Origin: Chryseobacterium lathyri
Lineage (GTDB): Bacteria > Bacteroidota > Bacteroidia > Flavobacteriales > Weeksellaceae
NCBI RefSeq assembly: GCF_003290185.1
Contig: NZ_QNFY01000006.1
Coordinates: forward strand, 248,001-312,000
Reading direction: 5' to 3'
Length of the DNA: 64,000 nucleotides
This document shows, piece by piece, positions 1-8,649 of this stretch (position 1 is the stretch's first letter; every line of letters starts with the position of its first letter). The notes beneath the pieces are model-generated. The model was not told the origin of the DNA. It did no database searches and saw only the letters and a list, made by a program, of their open reading frames with translations. The position numbers and the translations under genes are program-made.

Positions 1-1713
1 TATAAATTTATGATGGACGGCTCGGGAAAAGTGATTGCAGAAAGAAGGAATGATAATATGGAGAGCTATCTGGGACTTTATTATCCTGAATCTGATATTC
101 CAAGACAGGCCAGAGAGCTTTATTTAAAGAAAAGAAAAAGAATATTCAGTAATGTATATGCTGAAACGGTTCCGCTGATAAGCAGAACGGATGAAAATAT
201 TGATCTTACTTTTGTGGCTTCAAGAGGAATGTCGCCTATTCATGGCCAGTACATAAAAAATTCCGGAGCTTCTTCCAGTTTCAGTGTATCTATTATTATT
301 GAGGATCATCTTTGGGGTTTGGTTACCTGCCAGAACTCGGAGGCAAAGCATATTGATCTTGAAGATAGGGTACAGGCAGGAATTTTTACGGCTCTGGCTT
401 CCAATGCCTATTCTTCGTTCAAGTCTAAAAATGAACTGAAATACCGTCTGGAGCTGAACGAAAAATCGTCCCAGCTGAAAGCGGAGTTTTTGAAACATAA
501 TAATCTTTTTGATTCACTAGCAGACAATAAAGGAAAGATAAGAAAGCTGCCTGAGGCAGACGGTTTAGCTATTATTTCGGAAGGAAATACAGTGACTGTT
601 GGAGTGGTTCCTGAAAACAGGATTATTGATGCCATTGCACATTGGGCTCTTGAGAATACTGCTGACAGTATTTTTGTGAGCAGAAGCTTCCTTAAAGATT
701 ATGGAAAGGAGCTGGGACTGGACGAAAATGCAGCCGGAATCATTATTTATTTTATTGAGAGAAATAAAAAGGAAATGCTGATCTGGTTCCGTAAAGAGTT
801 TGATGAACATATCGACTGGGCCGGAAATCCTGAGAAGAAAGTAGAAGTATTGCTGCAGGACGGTAAGGAAATACAGGTTGTTTCGCCAAGAACCTCTTTC
901 CAGATTTTTACAGAAAATATTAAAGGAAATTCAAAGAGATGGAATTCCAGAGATATCGTTTCGGTGCAGGCTGTCCGCGATGTGATCCTTGAAACCTCGC
1001 ACAAGCAGTACAATGCGATCAAAGCGCTAAATAATGAGCTGAGAAAGGTAAATGAAGAGCTTGACAGTTTTTCTTACACGATCTCTCATGATCTGGGGAC
1101 ACCTTTGACCGTGATGAAGCTGAATGCACAGATGTTGCTTTCTAACTTTGAAAAAACAGAAAAAAATAAAAATAAGCTGAATTCCATTGTTGAAGAAATC
1201 GACAATATGGCGGAAATGATGCATGATGTACTGCAGCTCAGTCGCGCCAAACACAGCGAGATAGAACTGGAACGCCTGCAGCCTCTGAATACGATCCAGA
1301 AAATATCGGAAAATGCAAAGATCACCTTCGATAGCCCGAAAAGTATAATCACGATTAAGGAGTGCCCCGATGTACTTTCGGATAAAACGATGCTTCATCA
1401 GGTATTTTTAAATATTATCAATAATGCAGTGAAATATTCTTCTCATCAGGAAGAGCCGAAAGTGGAAATCCGGGGAACTGAAGAAAACGGGACTGTCGTG
1501 TACAGGATTTCAGATAACGGTATTGGAATTCCCGAACAGGAAAAACATAAAATGTTCAAGATATTTAACAGGATGGATAATGCTAAAACCTTCAAAGGAA
1601 ATGGGATAGGATTGTCTATTGTGCACAGGATTATGAAGCGTATCGGAGGAAATGTGGATTACGAGAGCAATAAAGGAGGAACTTGTTTTATTTTAACGTT
1701 TAAAAAACCCTAA
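1..1713 (+). CDS. Bacteriophytochrome-type sensor histidine kinase (5' partial)
   Basis: The reading frame is already open at base 1 (Y-K-F-M-M-D-G), so the N-terminal PAS region and the biliverdin-binding Cys lie off the window. What remains is the C-terminal half of the GAF domain with the phytochrome signature SDIPRQARELY (about bases 88-120), a PHY domain, then a HisKA/HATPase kinase. The H-box is SYTISHDLGTPL with the phospho-acceptor His at 1087-1089; the N-box is FLNIINNAVKYS, and the G-boxes are DNGIGIP and GNGIGLSIV. The protein should sense red/far-red light through a bilin and autophosphorylate. A heme oxygenase gene starts 26 bases downstream, which supports a bilin chromophore. 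No response regulator is adjacent within the window. Confidence 0.9.
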   Translation, partial: YKFMMDGSGKVIAERRNDNMESYLGLYYPESDIPRQARELYLKKRKRIFSNVYAETVPLISRTDENIDLTFVASRGMSPIHGQYIKNSGASSSFSVSIIIEDHLWGLVTCQNSEAKHIDLEDRVQAGIFTALASNAYSSFKSKNELKYRLELNEKSSQLKAEFLKHNNLFDSLADNKGKIRKLPEADGLAIISEGNTVTVGVVPENRIIDAIAHWALENTADSIFVSRSFLKDYGKELGLDENAAGIIIYFIERNKKEMLIWFRKEFDEHIDWAGNPEKKVEVLLQDGKEIQVVSPRTSFQIFTENIKGNSKRWNSRDIVSVQAVRDVILETSHKQYNAIKALNNELRKVNEELDSFSYTISHDLGTPLTVMKLNAQMLLSNFEKTEKNKNKLNSIVEEIDNMAEMMHDVLQLSRAKHSEIELERLQPLNTIQKISENAKITFDSPKSIITIKECPDVLSDKTMLHQVFLNIINNAVKYSSHQEEPKVEIRGTEENGTVVYRISDNGIGIPEQEKHKMFKIFNRMDNAKTFKGNGIGLSIVHRIMKRIGGNVDYESNKGGTCFILTFKKP

Positions 1714-1739
1714 ATTTGGGAAACTTTAAATCCTTATTT

Positions 1740-2291
1740 ATGGTATCAGAATATCTTAAGCAAAATACAGCGGAATATCACGATGCAGCAGAGAAACTTT
1801 TCAATTCTGAAAAAATTTTCAATAAAACCTTTACCTTAGAAGATTACAAAAAGATCATCAATACGAATTATCTTATGCTTCTTCACAGTGAAGATAAAAT
1901 ATTCAAAAGTCTTTCCGATAAGTACTCCGAAAAACTTCAGCTCAGCGACAGGAAAAAGCTTTCTCTTATCGAAAAGGATCTTGAAAGTCTTTCTCTGGAA
2001 AATCAGAATGCTTCCCACAATCTTGAGTTTAATAATGAACATGAAGCTTTGGGAGCAATGTACGTAATTGAAGGTTCTACTTTAGGAGGAAATGTAATCG
2101 CCAAACAGCTTTCTAAAACAGAGGGTTTTGATGAGGTGACCTTCAATTTCTTCGGATGTTATCAGGAAAATACGGGCTCCATGTGGAAGAACTTCAAAGA
2201 GGTTTTAGATACTGAAGTTACCGAGGAACATTACAATGAGGTCCTTTCGGGAGCAAAAAAGCTATATACGTTTTTACTGAACGTCAATTAA
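1740..2291 (+). CDS. Biliverdin-producing heme oxygenase (BphO-like)
   Basis: Predicted 183 aa protein that opens heme to biliverdin, the phytochrome chromophore. The N-terminal LKQNTAEYHDAAE carries the likely proximal heme ligand His14. The distal-helix signature GAMYVIEGSTLGG is close to the bacterial BphO form. I chose the ATG at 1740 because the only upstream alternative is a TTG at 1716, which would add eight residues before a canonical N-terminus. The gene follows the phytochrome kinase on the same strand with a 26-base gap and is probably co-transcribed with it. A perfect 12-bp inverted repeat lies 19 bases after the stop. Confidence 0.88.
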   Translation: MVSEYLKQNTAEYHDAAEKLFNSEKIFNKTFTLEDYKKIINTNYLMLLHSEDKIFKSLSDKYSEKLQLSDRKKLSLIEKDLESLSLENQNASHNLEFNNEHEALGAMYVIEGSTLGGNVIAKQLSKTEGFDEVTFNFFGCYQENTGSMWKNFKEVLDTEVTEEHYNEVLSGAKKLYTFLLNVN

Positions 2292-2310
2292 TTTCAACGA
2301 ACCCTAATTA

Positions 2311-2344
2311 AATTCCTGAAAAATTGCCCACATTTTCAGGAATT
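2311..2344. repeat. Perfect 12-bp inverted repeat between heme oxygenase and mdh
   Basis: AATTCCTGAAAA at 2311-2322 and TTTTCAGGAATT at 2333-2344 are exact reverse complements with a 10-base loop. The stem could terminate the phytochrome/heme oxygenase transcript, but no clear T-run follows. It overlaps the TTG box of the predicted mdh promoter, so an operator role is also possible. Confidence 0.6.
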
Positions 2345-2354
2345 GTTAAATTTG
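2324..2354 (+). promoter_or_regulatory. Predicted mdh promoter (Bacteroidetes type)
   Basis: TTG at 2324-2326 and TAAATTTG at 2347-2354 are separated by 20 bases, matching the Bacteroidetes -33/-7 pattern. The start codon of mdh follows 53 bases downstream. Confidence 0.55.
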
Positions 2355-2407
2355 GGCGTTTCAATTTTTAGACTAAACTAAAAAATAATTTAAAAAAAGT
2401 ATACAAT

Positions 2408-3334
2408 ATGAAAGTAACTGTAGTAGGTGCAGGCGCTGTAGGAGCAAGCTGTGCAGAATACATCGCAATGAAAAACTTCTGTTCAGAAGTAGTTTTAGTA
2501 GACATTAAAGAAGGATTTGCTGAAGGTAAAGCAATGGATTTGATGCAGACTGCATCGCTTAACGGATTCGATACAAAAATTACCGGAACAACAGGAGATT
2601 ACAGCAAAACTGCAGGTTCTCATGTGGCAGTAATCACTTCAGGTATTCCAAGAAAACCTGGAATGACAAGAGAGGAACTGATTGGTATCAACGCCGGTAT
2701 TGTGAAAGAAGTTACTGAAAACTTAGTAAAGAATTCTCCGGAAGTTATTATCATCGTAGTTTCTAACCCAATGGATACTATGGCTTATCTGGTACACAAA
2801 ACTTCAGGTCTTCCTAAGCACAAGATCATCGGAATGGGTGGTGCATTGGATTCTGCAAGATTCAAATACAGATTGGCTGAAGCATTGGAAAGCCCTATCT
2901 CTGATGTAGACGGTATGGTAATCGCTGCACACAGTGATACAGGAATGCTTCCGTTATTGAGCAAAGCTACAAGAAACGGTGTTCCTGTAACTGAATTTTT
3001 AAGTGATGAGCAACAAAAATATGTAATTGAAGAAACTAAAGTAGGAGGGGCTACATTGACTAAATTGTTAGGAACTTCAGCTTGGTATGCACCAGGTGCA
3101 GCAGTTTCTGTAATGGTTCAGGCAATCGCTTGCGACCAGAAGAAAATGATCCCTTGCTCTTTAATGCTTGAAGGTGAATACGGACAAAATGATATCTGCT
3201 TAGGTGTTCCGGCTATTATCGGGAAAAACGGAGTAGAGAAAATTGTAAATGTAACGCTTACTGCAGATGAGCAGTTGAAGTTTGCCGAAGCAGCGAATGC
3301 GGTGAGAGAGGTAAACGGAGATCTTAAGTTTTAA
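2408..3334 (+). CDS. mdh: Malate dehydrogenase
   Basis: Predicted 308 aa, the usual length for LDH-like bacterial malate dehydrogenases. It interconverts malate and oxaloacetate with NAD in the TCA cycle. The N-terminal GAGAVG is the Rossmann glycine motif. SGIPRKPGMTREEL is the mobile loop with substrate-binding Arg residues, VVSNPMD contains the conserved Asn, and GALDSARFKYRLAEAL contributes the third Arg. The active-site His lies in VIAAHSDTG; from memory, flavobacterial enzymes have GGHSD here, so the AA pair is slightly unusual. The gene has its own promoter and a strong terminator and appears monocistronic. Confidence 0.96.
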   Translation: MKVTVVGAGAVGASCAEYIAMKNFCSEVVLVDIKEGFAEGKAMDLMQTASLNGFDTKITGTTGDYSKTAGSHVAVITSGIPRKPGMTREELIGINAGIVKEVTENLVKNSPEVIIIVVSNPMDTMAYLVHKTSGLPKHKIIGMGGALDSARFKYRLAEALESPISDVDGMVIAAHSDTGMLPLLSKATRNGVPVTEFLSDEQQKYVIEETKVGGATLTKLLGTSAWYAPGAAVSVMVQAIACDQKKMIPCSLMLEGEYGQNDICLGVPAIIGKNGVEKIVNVTLTADEQLKFAEAANAVREVNGDLKF

Positions 3335-3350
3335 TTGATTTAAGCTTTAT

Positions 3351-3392
3351 AAAAAGCCTCAGCGCGGCCGAAGGCCGCGCTGAGGCTTTTTT
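3351..3392. terminator. Rho-independent terminator after mdh, bidirectional
   Basis: A perfect 14-bp stem, GCCTCAGCGCGGCC (3356-3369) with its complement at 3373-3386 and loop GAA, is preceded by five A and followed by six T. It can end mdh on the plus strand and the hydrolase gene on the minus strand. Confidence 0.93.
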
Positions 3393-3417
3393 ATTCCAGA
3401 GGCCAATTCCTCATTTA

Positions 3418-4335
3418 TTACTTGTGTTTGCTTATGAAATGCCAAACTGCATTCACAAATTCTCTATTTTTCTCATAATACAAAAGATGTCCCCCATCAA
3501 TGGCAACCACCTTTTGATCTGGAAACCGGAATGTTTTATAATGCATGGTTCCTACGGCTTTGTCCATTTTTCCAGTGATAACTAAGACTGGAACATGAAT
3601 ATCTTTTGTGATCGGTGCATAATCAGTATAATATTCAGGGAACTCTTTTGGTTTTGAAATCACGGCCATCCCAAAATCTATGATTCTTGGGTGAAGAGAA
3701 TCTATTTTATCGGTTTGTCTGATGGTTTCAATATCTTCGGTAAGGAACTTATATCCGATTCTTTTCTTTCTTAAGGCAGCACTAATTTTTGATAGTTCAG
3801 AGGAAAGACTGTCTCTGGGAATTGCTTTATTCTGCAGTTGAAGAAGATTGTTTCCATATTCTATTTGCTCTTTCAGGGTTTCATCGTTGAGGAAATGAAG
3901 TGTGATATTAGCCAAAATTAATCCCTTTGTGTGCTGAGGATATTTTTTTGCATAATTAACCGCTATAATTCCTCCGAAAGAATGAGCCAGTAGAAAAACT
4001 TTATCAAACTTCAGGTGTTGCCTCAGTTCTTCAATATCCTGAACCATTGCATCCAGGTGATAATTCTCTGATTTCCCGGATTCACCGGATCCCCGCTGAT
4101 CCATATAAACCATCTGCATGTTTTTTTCAAGGTTGTTTCCACCTAAAAGTTCAAATGACGGATATCCCTGCCCAGGTCCTCCCGGAACATAAATGCAGGC
4201 ATCTCCTTTTCCGGAAACTTTATATCTGATCTTAACATGATCAGAGGTTTCAAATGATTGTTCTGTACTGCTTTTCTGTGCTGAAATACCAATTGCAGCA
4301 AGGAATAATAACAGGAGAAAGTGGATGCTTTTCAT
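3418..4335 (-). CDS. Secreted alpha/beta hydrolase (proline iminopeptidase-like)
   Basis: Predicted 305 aa alpha/beta-hydrolase. The start at 4335 ([20 protein letters not shown]) gives a clean Sec signal peptide; a start at 4353 would add MNCYYD in front. The oxyanion segment is [10 protein letters not shown], resembling the GGPG of prolyl iminopeptidases. The nucleophile elbow is AHSFGG, with the catalytic Asp probably in GKMDKAVG and the His in DGGHLLYYE. The protein is probably exported to the periplasm and acts on a peptide or ester; the substrate cannot be told. It stands alone between a terminator and convergent or unrelated genes. Confidence 0.82.
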   Translation of the reverse strand: MKSIHFLLLLFLAAIGISAQKSSTEQSFETSDHVKIRYKVSGKGDACIYVPGGPGQGYPSFELLGGNNLEKNMQMVYMDQRGSGESGKSENYHLDAMVQDIEELRQHLKFDKVFLLAHSFGGIIAVNYAKKYPQHTKGLILANITLHFLNDETLKEQIEYGNNLLQLQNKAIPRDSLSSELSKISAALRKKRIGYKFLTEDIETIRQTDKIDSLHPRIIDFGMAVISKPKEFPEYYTDYAPITKDIHVPVLVITGKMDKAVGTMHYKTFRFPDQKVVAIDGGHLLYYEKNREFVNAVWHFISKHK

Positions 4336-4513
4336 ATCATAATAACAGTTCATGGAGAAGATTTATTACTTCATGGCAGGTTATTTTTTTCTGCTTTTAA
4401 GTTCAATCATCTGCATCGATTATTGTATAAAAAATCCTTATACAGCTATAAGACTCTGTACTTTCACTTTTTAAAATGAACTTTACAGATTTCAAAATGT
4501 TGAATTTTAAAAT

Positions 4514-4762
4514 TTACTGTAGATTTCTTCTTTGCTTTTCTTTTTTGAGATTTTGCCAGTTAATGATATTGACGACGACTAAAGGGAATAAGCAGATGGG
4601 AATGATCATGATTGGGCTGAAGCCTTTCTTAAGCATCAGGGCCATAGAGGCAAGAAAAAGAAGAGTTATTGATACACCAAGCATAACAGTAAGTATCTTC
4701 AGTTTTTTTTCATTACTGATCAGTTCTTCATCGGTGTATTCGGATATCGGTTTACTTCTCAT
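4514..4762 (-). CDS. Small two-helix membrane protein
   Basis: 82 aa with a charged N-terminus (SEYTDEELISNEKKLK), two hydrophobic segments (about residues 23-43 and 49-67) and a basic C-terminus (KKEKQRRNLQ). It has no cysteines and no catalytic motif. I do not assign a function. It starts one base after the stop of the upstream membrane gene (4764-5360), so the two form a tight operon. Similar short membrane proteins are common in flavobacteria. Confidence 0.75.
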   Translation of the reverse strand: MRSKPISEYTDEELISNEKKLKILTVMLGVSITLLFLASMALMLKKGFSPIMIIPICLFPLVVVNIINWQNLKKEKQRRNLQ

Positions 4763-4763
4763 A

Positions 4764-5360
4764 TTAGTTTTTTTTGATGACTTCCAGGGTTCCTATGTTC
4801 CCGACAGGTGCAATGATGATGTTTTTATTTCCCTTTGATACATAAAAATAATATGTACTGTTGATATCAATCAAATAAATATCTGCAGGTGCTCCTGAGC
4901 CGGAAGTTATTTTATAATTATATTTTAAATCCTGGCTTTCAATTCTTTTTTTGATGATGTTGCCCTGTCCGATACCTAAACCCACAAATAAAGCGAGAAG
5001 TTCTATCGCCACCAGTAAGCCAAATATTGGAATCATCGCTTTTCGAAGGCCTTTCTTATCAACTTCACTGTCTATTTTGTAGCTTCCCAGCAATTTCTTA
5101 CCCCAGTTTGTATGACTGTTTCTGAAGATAATAGTCTGAATAATAAAGAAAAAAAGAATGACAGAGATCACCACGATGATCAGAATAGGACTCGAAGTCA
5201 TATCTGCAAGCGGGCTGATCAGGATATCCGTGATCGATGAATATTTCAAAATATTTACATCCAACTGATAAAAAAGAATACTTTCCTTTAAAAGTCCAAG
5301 AATGATAAGATATAAATATCCCAAAGGCAGTAATCCCTGAATTTTTTCTAAATATTTCAT
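4764..5360 (-). CDS. Hypothetical membrane protein (three TM helices)
   Basis: 198 aa, unrecognised. Hydrophobic helices lie at about residues 11-31, 59-79 and 109-132; the last runs through GLLVAIELLALFVGLGIG. A C-terminal soluble part of about 65 residues probably faces the periplasm and is beta-rich (YLIDINSTYYFYVSKGNKN). It is the first gene of a two-gene operon with the small membrane protein just downstream. The context gives no functional clue. Confidence 0.75.
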   Translation of the reverse strand: MKYLEKIQGLLPLGYLYLIILGLLKESILFYQLDVNILKYSSITDILISPLADMTSSPILIIVVISVILFFFIIQTIIFRNSHTNWGKKLLGSYKIDSEVDKKGLRKAMIPIFGLLVAIELLALFVGLGIGQGNIIKKRIESQDLKYNYKITSGSGAPADIYLIDINSTYYFYVSKGNKNIIIAPVGNIGTLEVIKKN

Positions 5361-5463
5361 CGTACTAATATATTATTTTATCCTGATATTGCAGTATCTT
5401 ATAGATAACATATTACGGGATGCATTTTTATTATCATTATGGGAAAAAGATTGCATGAAAATA

Positions 5464-6378
5464 TCAGCTAAAAGACTTTCTGAATTCCAAGGGAGAAAGA
5501 CTGGTTTTACTTTTGAATAGCTTGCTGAATGATTGAGAGTGCTCAAAACCTAATTCATAAGCAATCTCACTGATCGACAGCTGGGTGGTGGATAATTTTT
5601 CTTTTGCTTTTCCGATCAGTCTTTCGTGGATGTGCTGTTGGGTATTCTGGCCGGTAAGAACTTTTAGCAAACCGGTTAAATAACCTGGAGATACATTCAG
5701 TTCATCAGCAATATGCTGCACACTTGGTAGCCCTTTGGTGATAAGATCTTCGCTGTTGAAATAATCAGCAAGCAATGTCTCCAGAGAATCCAGGATTTTA
5801 TGGCTGGAAATTTTGCGGGTAATAAATTGACGCTGATAAAAACGTTCCGAATAATTGAGCAGCGTCTCAATCTGTGAAATAATAATATTCTGACTGAATG
5901 TATCAATATTGGAACGATATTCCTGGTGAATATTCTGAACAATATTATCAATGATATTTTCCTCTTTCTCGGATAGAAACAATGCTTCGTTCACGGAATA
6001 ATCAAAGAATTCATAATTTTGTATAGTCTTTGCCAAAGGAGTGTGCCAAAGAAAATCGGGATGAATGAGCAGTATCCATCCCGTATGTTTTGTAATTGAA
6101 TCCGGATCTCTTTTAATGCTGAAAACCTGTCCCGGAGCCATAAAAAACATGAATCCTTCATCAAAATCATACTGCTGCTGACCATATTTTATCTTTGTGA
6201 GAGATGTTCGCTTAACAGAAATAGAGTAGAAGTCAAGGATCCAGCTCAGTTCAGCTTCATTTGCATCATCCTTAATCGTACTGTAATCTACAACACTGAT
6301 AAGCGGATGCTCAGGTTTGGCCAGGCCACGGAACTGGTGAAATTCACTGATCGTTTTGATTCTGATGGGCTGCTTCAT
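5464..6378 (-). CDS. AraC-family transcriptional regulator
   Basis: 304 aa. The N-terminal part (about 1-170) is a cupin-like sensing region. The C-terminal 100 residues form the AraC double helix-turn-helix: HIADELNVSPGYLTGLLK (first HTH) and SISEIAYELGFEHSQSFSKL (second HTH), ending with the typical LSPLEFRKSF. It lies 16 bases downstream of the NmrA-like reductase gene on the same strand, so the pair is probably one operon and the regulator probably controls it. The inducer is unknown. Confidence 0.9.
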   Translation of the reverse strand: MKQPIRIKTISEFHQFRGLAKPEHPLISVVDYSTIKDDANEAELSWILDFYSISVKRTSLTKIKYGQQQYDFDEGFMFFMAPGQVFSIKRDPDSITKHTGWILLIHPDFLWHTPLAKTIQNYEFFDYSVNEALFLSEKEENIIDNIVQNIHQEYRSNIDTFSQNIIISQIETLLNYSERFYQRQFITRKISSHKILDSLETLLADYFNSEDLITKGLPSVQHIADELNVSPGYLTGLLKVLTGQNTQQHIHERLIGKAKEKLSTTQLSISEIAYELGFEHSQSFSKLFKSKTSLSPLEFRKSFS

Positions 6379-6394
6379 ATCACAAAATTAATTA

Positions 6395-7294
6395 TTATTG
6401 ATGATAAGCTGCTGCAAATTCTTTTGCAAATTCTTTCAGTTTTACTTTTCCTAAAACAGGCTTGTGCAGATAATAATCTTCGTATAAAACGCTATTTCCT
6501 CTTGCTGCATTCATCTCTACAAAACCTTTAGCTGTTTTCGGATTCATTCCTGCGTTTACCATACCTTTTAGAAGGTCTTCATCAGAAACAGTTAGCCATT
6601 TAAGATCTGTTTTACCAATAGCTTCACCCAATGTTTGGGCAATTTCGTTGGGTGAGAGTTCTTCGCTAGCAATGTAACGGATTTCTCTTCCACTGAATGG
6701 TTTTTCAATCTCTTCCGCGATGGTACTGGCAATATCCAGTGGCGATACCCAGGGTTCTTTTTGATCTCCACCATAATTTTGAATGATTAAGCCCTGTGAT
6801 TTGATTGTAGGAATGAATGAGAACATATTATAATAAAACCCGACCGGACGCATAAATTTAATGGAAACATCATCCGGAAGCTCATTCAGTATTTTTTCTA
6901 CATTATAATGAGATCTAAGAATCCCGTTTCCCTCACTCATATGTGCTCCGATACTGCTTAAATGAACAATATTCTTTACGTCTGATCTTTCAAAAGCCTC
7001 TTTGTAGTTTTTTGCGATCTGGATATTGGCCTCTATAAAATCAATAGTATGATCAAAGAATACGCTGGCATTCAAGGCCTCCATAGCATACACAACATCT
7101 GCACCTTTAAAGGTTTCTGCTAAAAAATCAACATCTTCCATGGATCCGATTGCGGCTTTTGCTCCTAAAGCCTCAATTTCGGGTTGTCTTTCACTGCTTC
7201 TGCTGATAACGGTTACAGAATGTCCTCTGCCTGCCAATTCTTTTGTCAGCGGTTTGCTGATATTTCCTAATGAACCTGTTACGATAATTTTCAT
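6395..7294 (-). CDS. NmrA-like NAD(P)-binding oxidoreductase
   Basis: 299 aa atypical short-chain dehydrogenase. The N-terminal IVTGSLGNISKPLTKEL is a Rossmann motif of the NmrA type, and ISRSSER is the loop expected to contact NADP phosphate. The middle segment NIVHLSSIGAHMSEG and the C-terminal helical region fit quinone reductase/NmrA relatives. It may be a redox sensor or reductase; the substrate cannot be told. It is the first gene of an operon with the AraC regulator. Confidence 0.86.
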   Translation of the reverse strand: MKIIVTGSLGNISKPLTKELAGRGHSVTVISRSSERQPEIEALGAKAAIGSMEDVDFLAETFKGADVVYAMEALNASVFFDHTIDFIEANIQIAKNYKEAFERSDVKNIVHLSSIGAHMSEGNGILRSHYNVEKILNELPDDVSIKFMRPVGFYYNMFSFIPTIKSQGLIIQNYGGDQKEPWVSPLDIASTIAEEIEKPFSGREIRYIASEELSPNEIAQTLGEAIGKTDLKWLTVSDEDLLKGMVNAGMNPKTAKGFVEMNAARGNSVLYEDYYLHKPVLGKVKLKEFAKEFAAAYHQ

Positions 7295-7394
7295 TTTGAC
7301 TTTTTTTGTTGAAGCAAAATTCCATAATTGTTAAAAGATATTTGTATCCGAATCTGCTTTTCGCGTAGTCAAATCTGGTAGTAATAATTCTAAA

Positions 7395-7421
7395 TAAAAA
7401 AGAGCGGTAAAAACCGCCCCT
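7395..7421 (-). terminator. Terminator after the GG-leader peptide gene
   Basis: Read on the minus strand, GCGGT (7413-7417) pairs with ACCGC (7404-7408) around a short T loop and is followed by CTCTTTTTTATTT. It lies 25 bases after the stop of the peptide gene. Confidence 0.65.
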
Positions 7422-7445
7422 CATTTATCTAACAATAATTTCTTT

Positions 7446-7679
7446 CTAAAAATAAACGCATCCGCATCCGGTTTCCCAAGGCTGACATAAGCGTTGTGGT
7501 TCATCGCAGCCACCGCCAGGATTTCCACCACCGTCAGATCTGTAGCAGGTTCCGTTGCTGCAATAGTAAGATCCGCTGGTAGGAGGGCAGTTTCCATCCA
7601 TATCACACAATGCATAGGCAGTATCACCCCCGCTGATAATTCCCAACTCTTTTCTTGTTAATTTCTTTAGATTTTTCAT
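7446..7679 (-). CDS. Bacteriocin-like Cys-rich peptide with double-glycine leader
   Basis: 77 aa. Residues 1-18 (MKNLKKLTRKELGIISGG) form a class II-type GG leader, cleaved after Gly17-Gly18 by a C39-peptidase ABC exporter in known systems. The predicted 59-residue product has eight Cys (25, 31, 40, 45, 58, 65, 72, 74), many Gly and the ending ETGCGCVYF. Eight cysteines suggest four disulfides or a modified peptide. Chryseobacterium genomes hold many leaders of this form, usually called bacteriocin-like proteins. No exporter, maturase or immunity gene is adjacent, so export would rely on proteins encoded elsewhere. The activity is unknown. Confidence 0.8.
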   Translation of the reverse strand: MKNLKKLTRKELGIISGGDTAYALCDMDGNCPPTSGSYYCSNGTCYRSDGGGNPGGGCDEPQRLCQPWETGCGCVYF

Positions 7680-7779
7680 AGCAGTTAATATTTTAGTTTG
7701 TTGATTACTAAGATATAAAAATTTTAATACACGTGGATGTGATTTAAATGCATTGTTTTAAATTAAAAGAAAAAAGGAT

Positions 7780-7821
7780 AGTAACAAAACTGCGGGAGAA
7801 AGTTTTTCTTTTTCCCGCAGT
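7780..7821 (-). terminator. Terminator after the SDR gene
   Basis: ACTGCGGGA (7789-7797) pairs exactly with TCCCGCAGT (7813-7821). On the minus strand the stem is followed by TTTTGTTAC. It lies 21 bases past the SDR stop and separates the SDR from the peptide gene. Confidence 0.8.
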
Positions 7822-7842
7822 GAATAACCGGTACGTTAAAAA

Positions 7843-8580
7843 TTAGGCGTTCATCATGCTAAAAGCTCCTTCGGAATTTGCAAAAAAGTTGTTATAGAGA
7901 ACTTCAGTAATTCCTACACGGATTTCGTAAGTATCATTAATAAGGGCATTTACAAAGCTGTCTGCTACCTCTGATGCAGGGATACCATTCTCTCTACCTC
8001 CGATTTCTGCTGAAAAATCTGTATTAACAAGAGGTGGCATCAATTCAAAAACTTTAACAGAAGTGTCTTTTGCCAGCTCATGCCTTAATATTTTAGTGTA
8101 AGAATGGAGTGCTGCTTTAGAATCGGAATAAGTAGGAACGTGGGAACCCGGAGCAAATGCTACAATAGAAGAAACATTCACAACTGCAGCGTTTTCCTGT
8201 TGTTTCAGTAAGGGAAGTAACTTTTCGGTCAGACGAATGGGAGCAAAATAATTGGTTTCAAATTCAGCAACTGCCTTGCTATACGTGTCTGATGTATCAG
8301 AGATTGTATAAGCATAGGCATGTCCGGCATTGTTGATCAGAATATTCAGCCCTCCGAAATTCACTTTAATTTCCTCGATCAGACGGTTTACATCTTGTTC
8401 ATTGGTAATATCTGCCTGAATAGTAAAGACATTTTCAAGACCTTTTGCTGCTGCATCAAGCTTTTCTTTATTTCTTCCTGCAATAATAATTTTGTTTGTT
8501 GTGCTCAGTGCTTTTGCAATTTCTAATCCGATTCCTGAGCCTCCGCCAGTAATTAAAATCGTGTTGTCGGTAATGTTCAT
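7843..8580 (-). CDS. Short-chain dehydrogenase/reductase (DltE-like)
   Basis: 245 aa classical SDR. It has the cofactor motif TGGGSGIG, the NNAG motif (INNAGHAYAY), the catalytic Ser in VSSIVAF and the YSDSK form of YxxxK. The loop after strand two (AGRNKEK) suggests NADP(H). The substrate is unknown. It sits downstream of a TetR regulator in the same direction; the 69-base gap holds an operator-like palindrome also found before the regulator gene, so repression by that TetR protein is likely. Confidence 0.9.
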   Translation of the reverse strand: MNITDNTILITGGGSGIGLEIAKALSTTNKIIIAGRNKEKLDAAAKGLENVFTIQADITNEQDVNRLIEEIKVNFGGLNILINNAGHAYAYTISDTSDTYSKAVAEFETNYFAPIRLTEKLLPLLKQQENAAVVNVSSIVAFAPGSHVPTYSDSKAALHSYTKILRHELAKDTSVKVFELMPPLVNTDFSAEIGGRENGIPASEVADSFVNALINDTYEIRVGITEVLYNNFFANSEGAFSMMNA

Positions 8581-8615
8581 AACATTTTTGGTATTAAATT
8601 AATAGGTATTTTAAA

Positions 8616-8633
8616 TTGTACTAAATGGTACAT
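8616..8633. promoter_or_regulatory. Operator-like palindrome before the SDR gene
   Basis: TTGTAC-TAAATG-GTACAT. The half-sites pair over TGTAC/GTACA with a 6-base centre. The same arrangement is found before the TetR gene at 9265-9282. Confidence 0.65.
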
Positions 8634-8649
8634 AATTGAATAAAAAACT

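Noticed and set aside
4476..4838. 120-codon plus-strand frame
   Set aside because: It is antisense to two tightly packed membrane genes whose hydrophobic pattern is convincing; the frame is their shadow.
7421..7627. Overlapping 68-codon minus-strand frame in the GG-leader gene
   Set aside because: The other frame has the textbook leader and a Cys-rich core; this one has neither.
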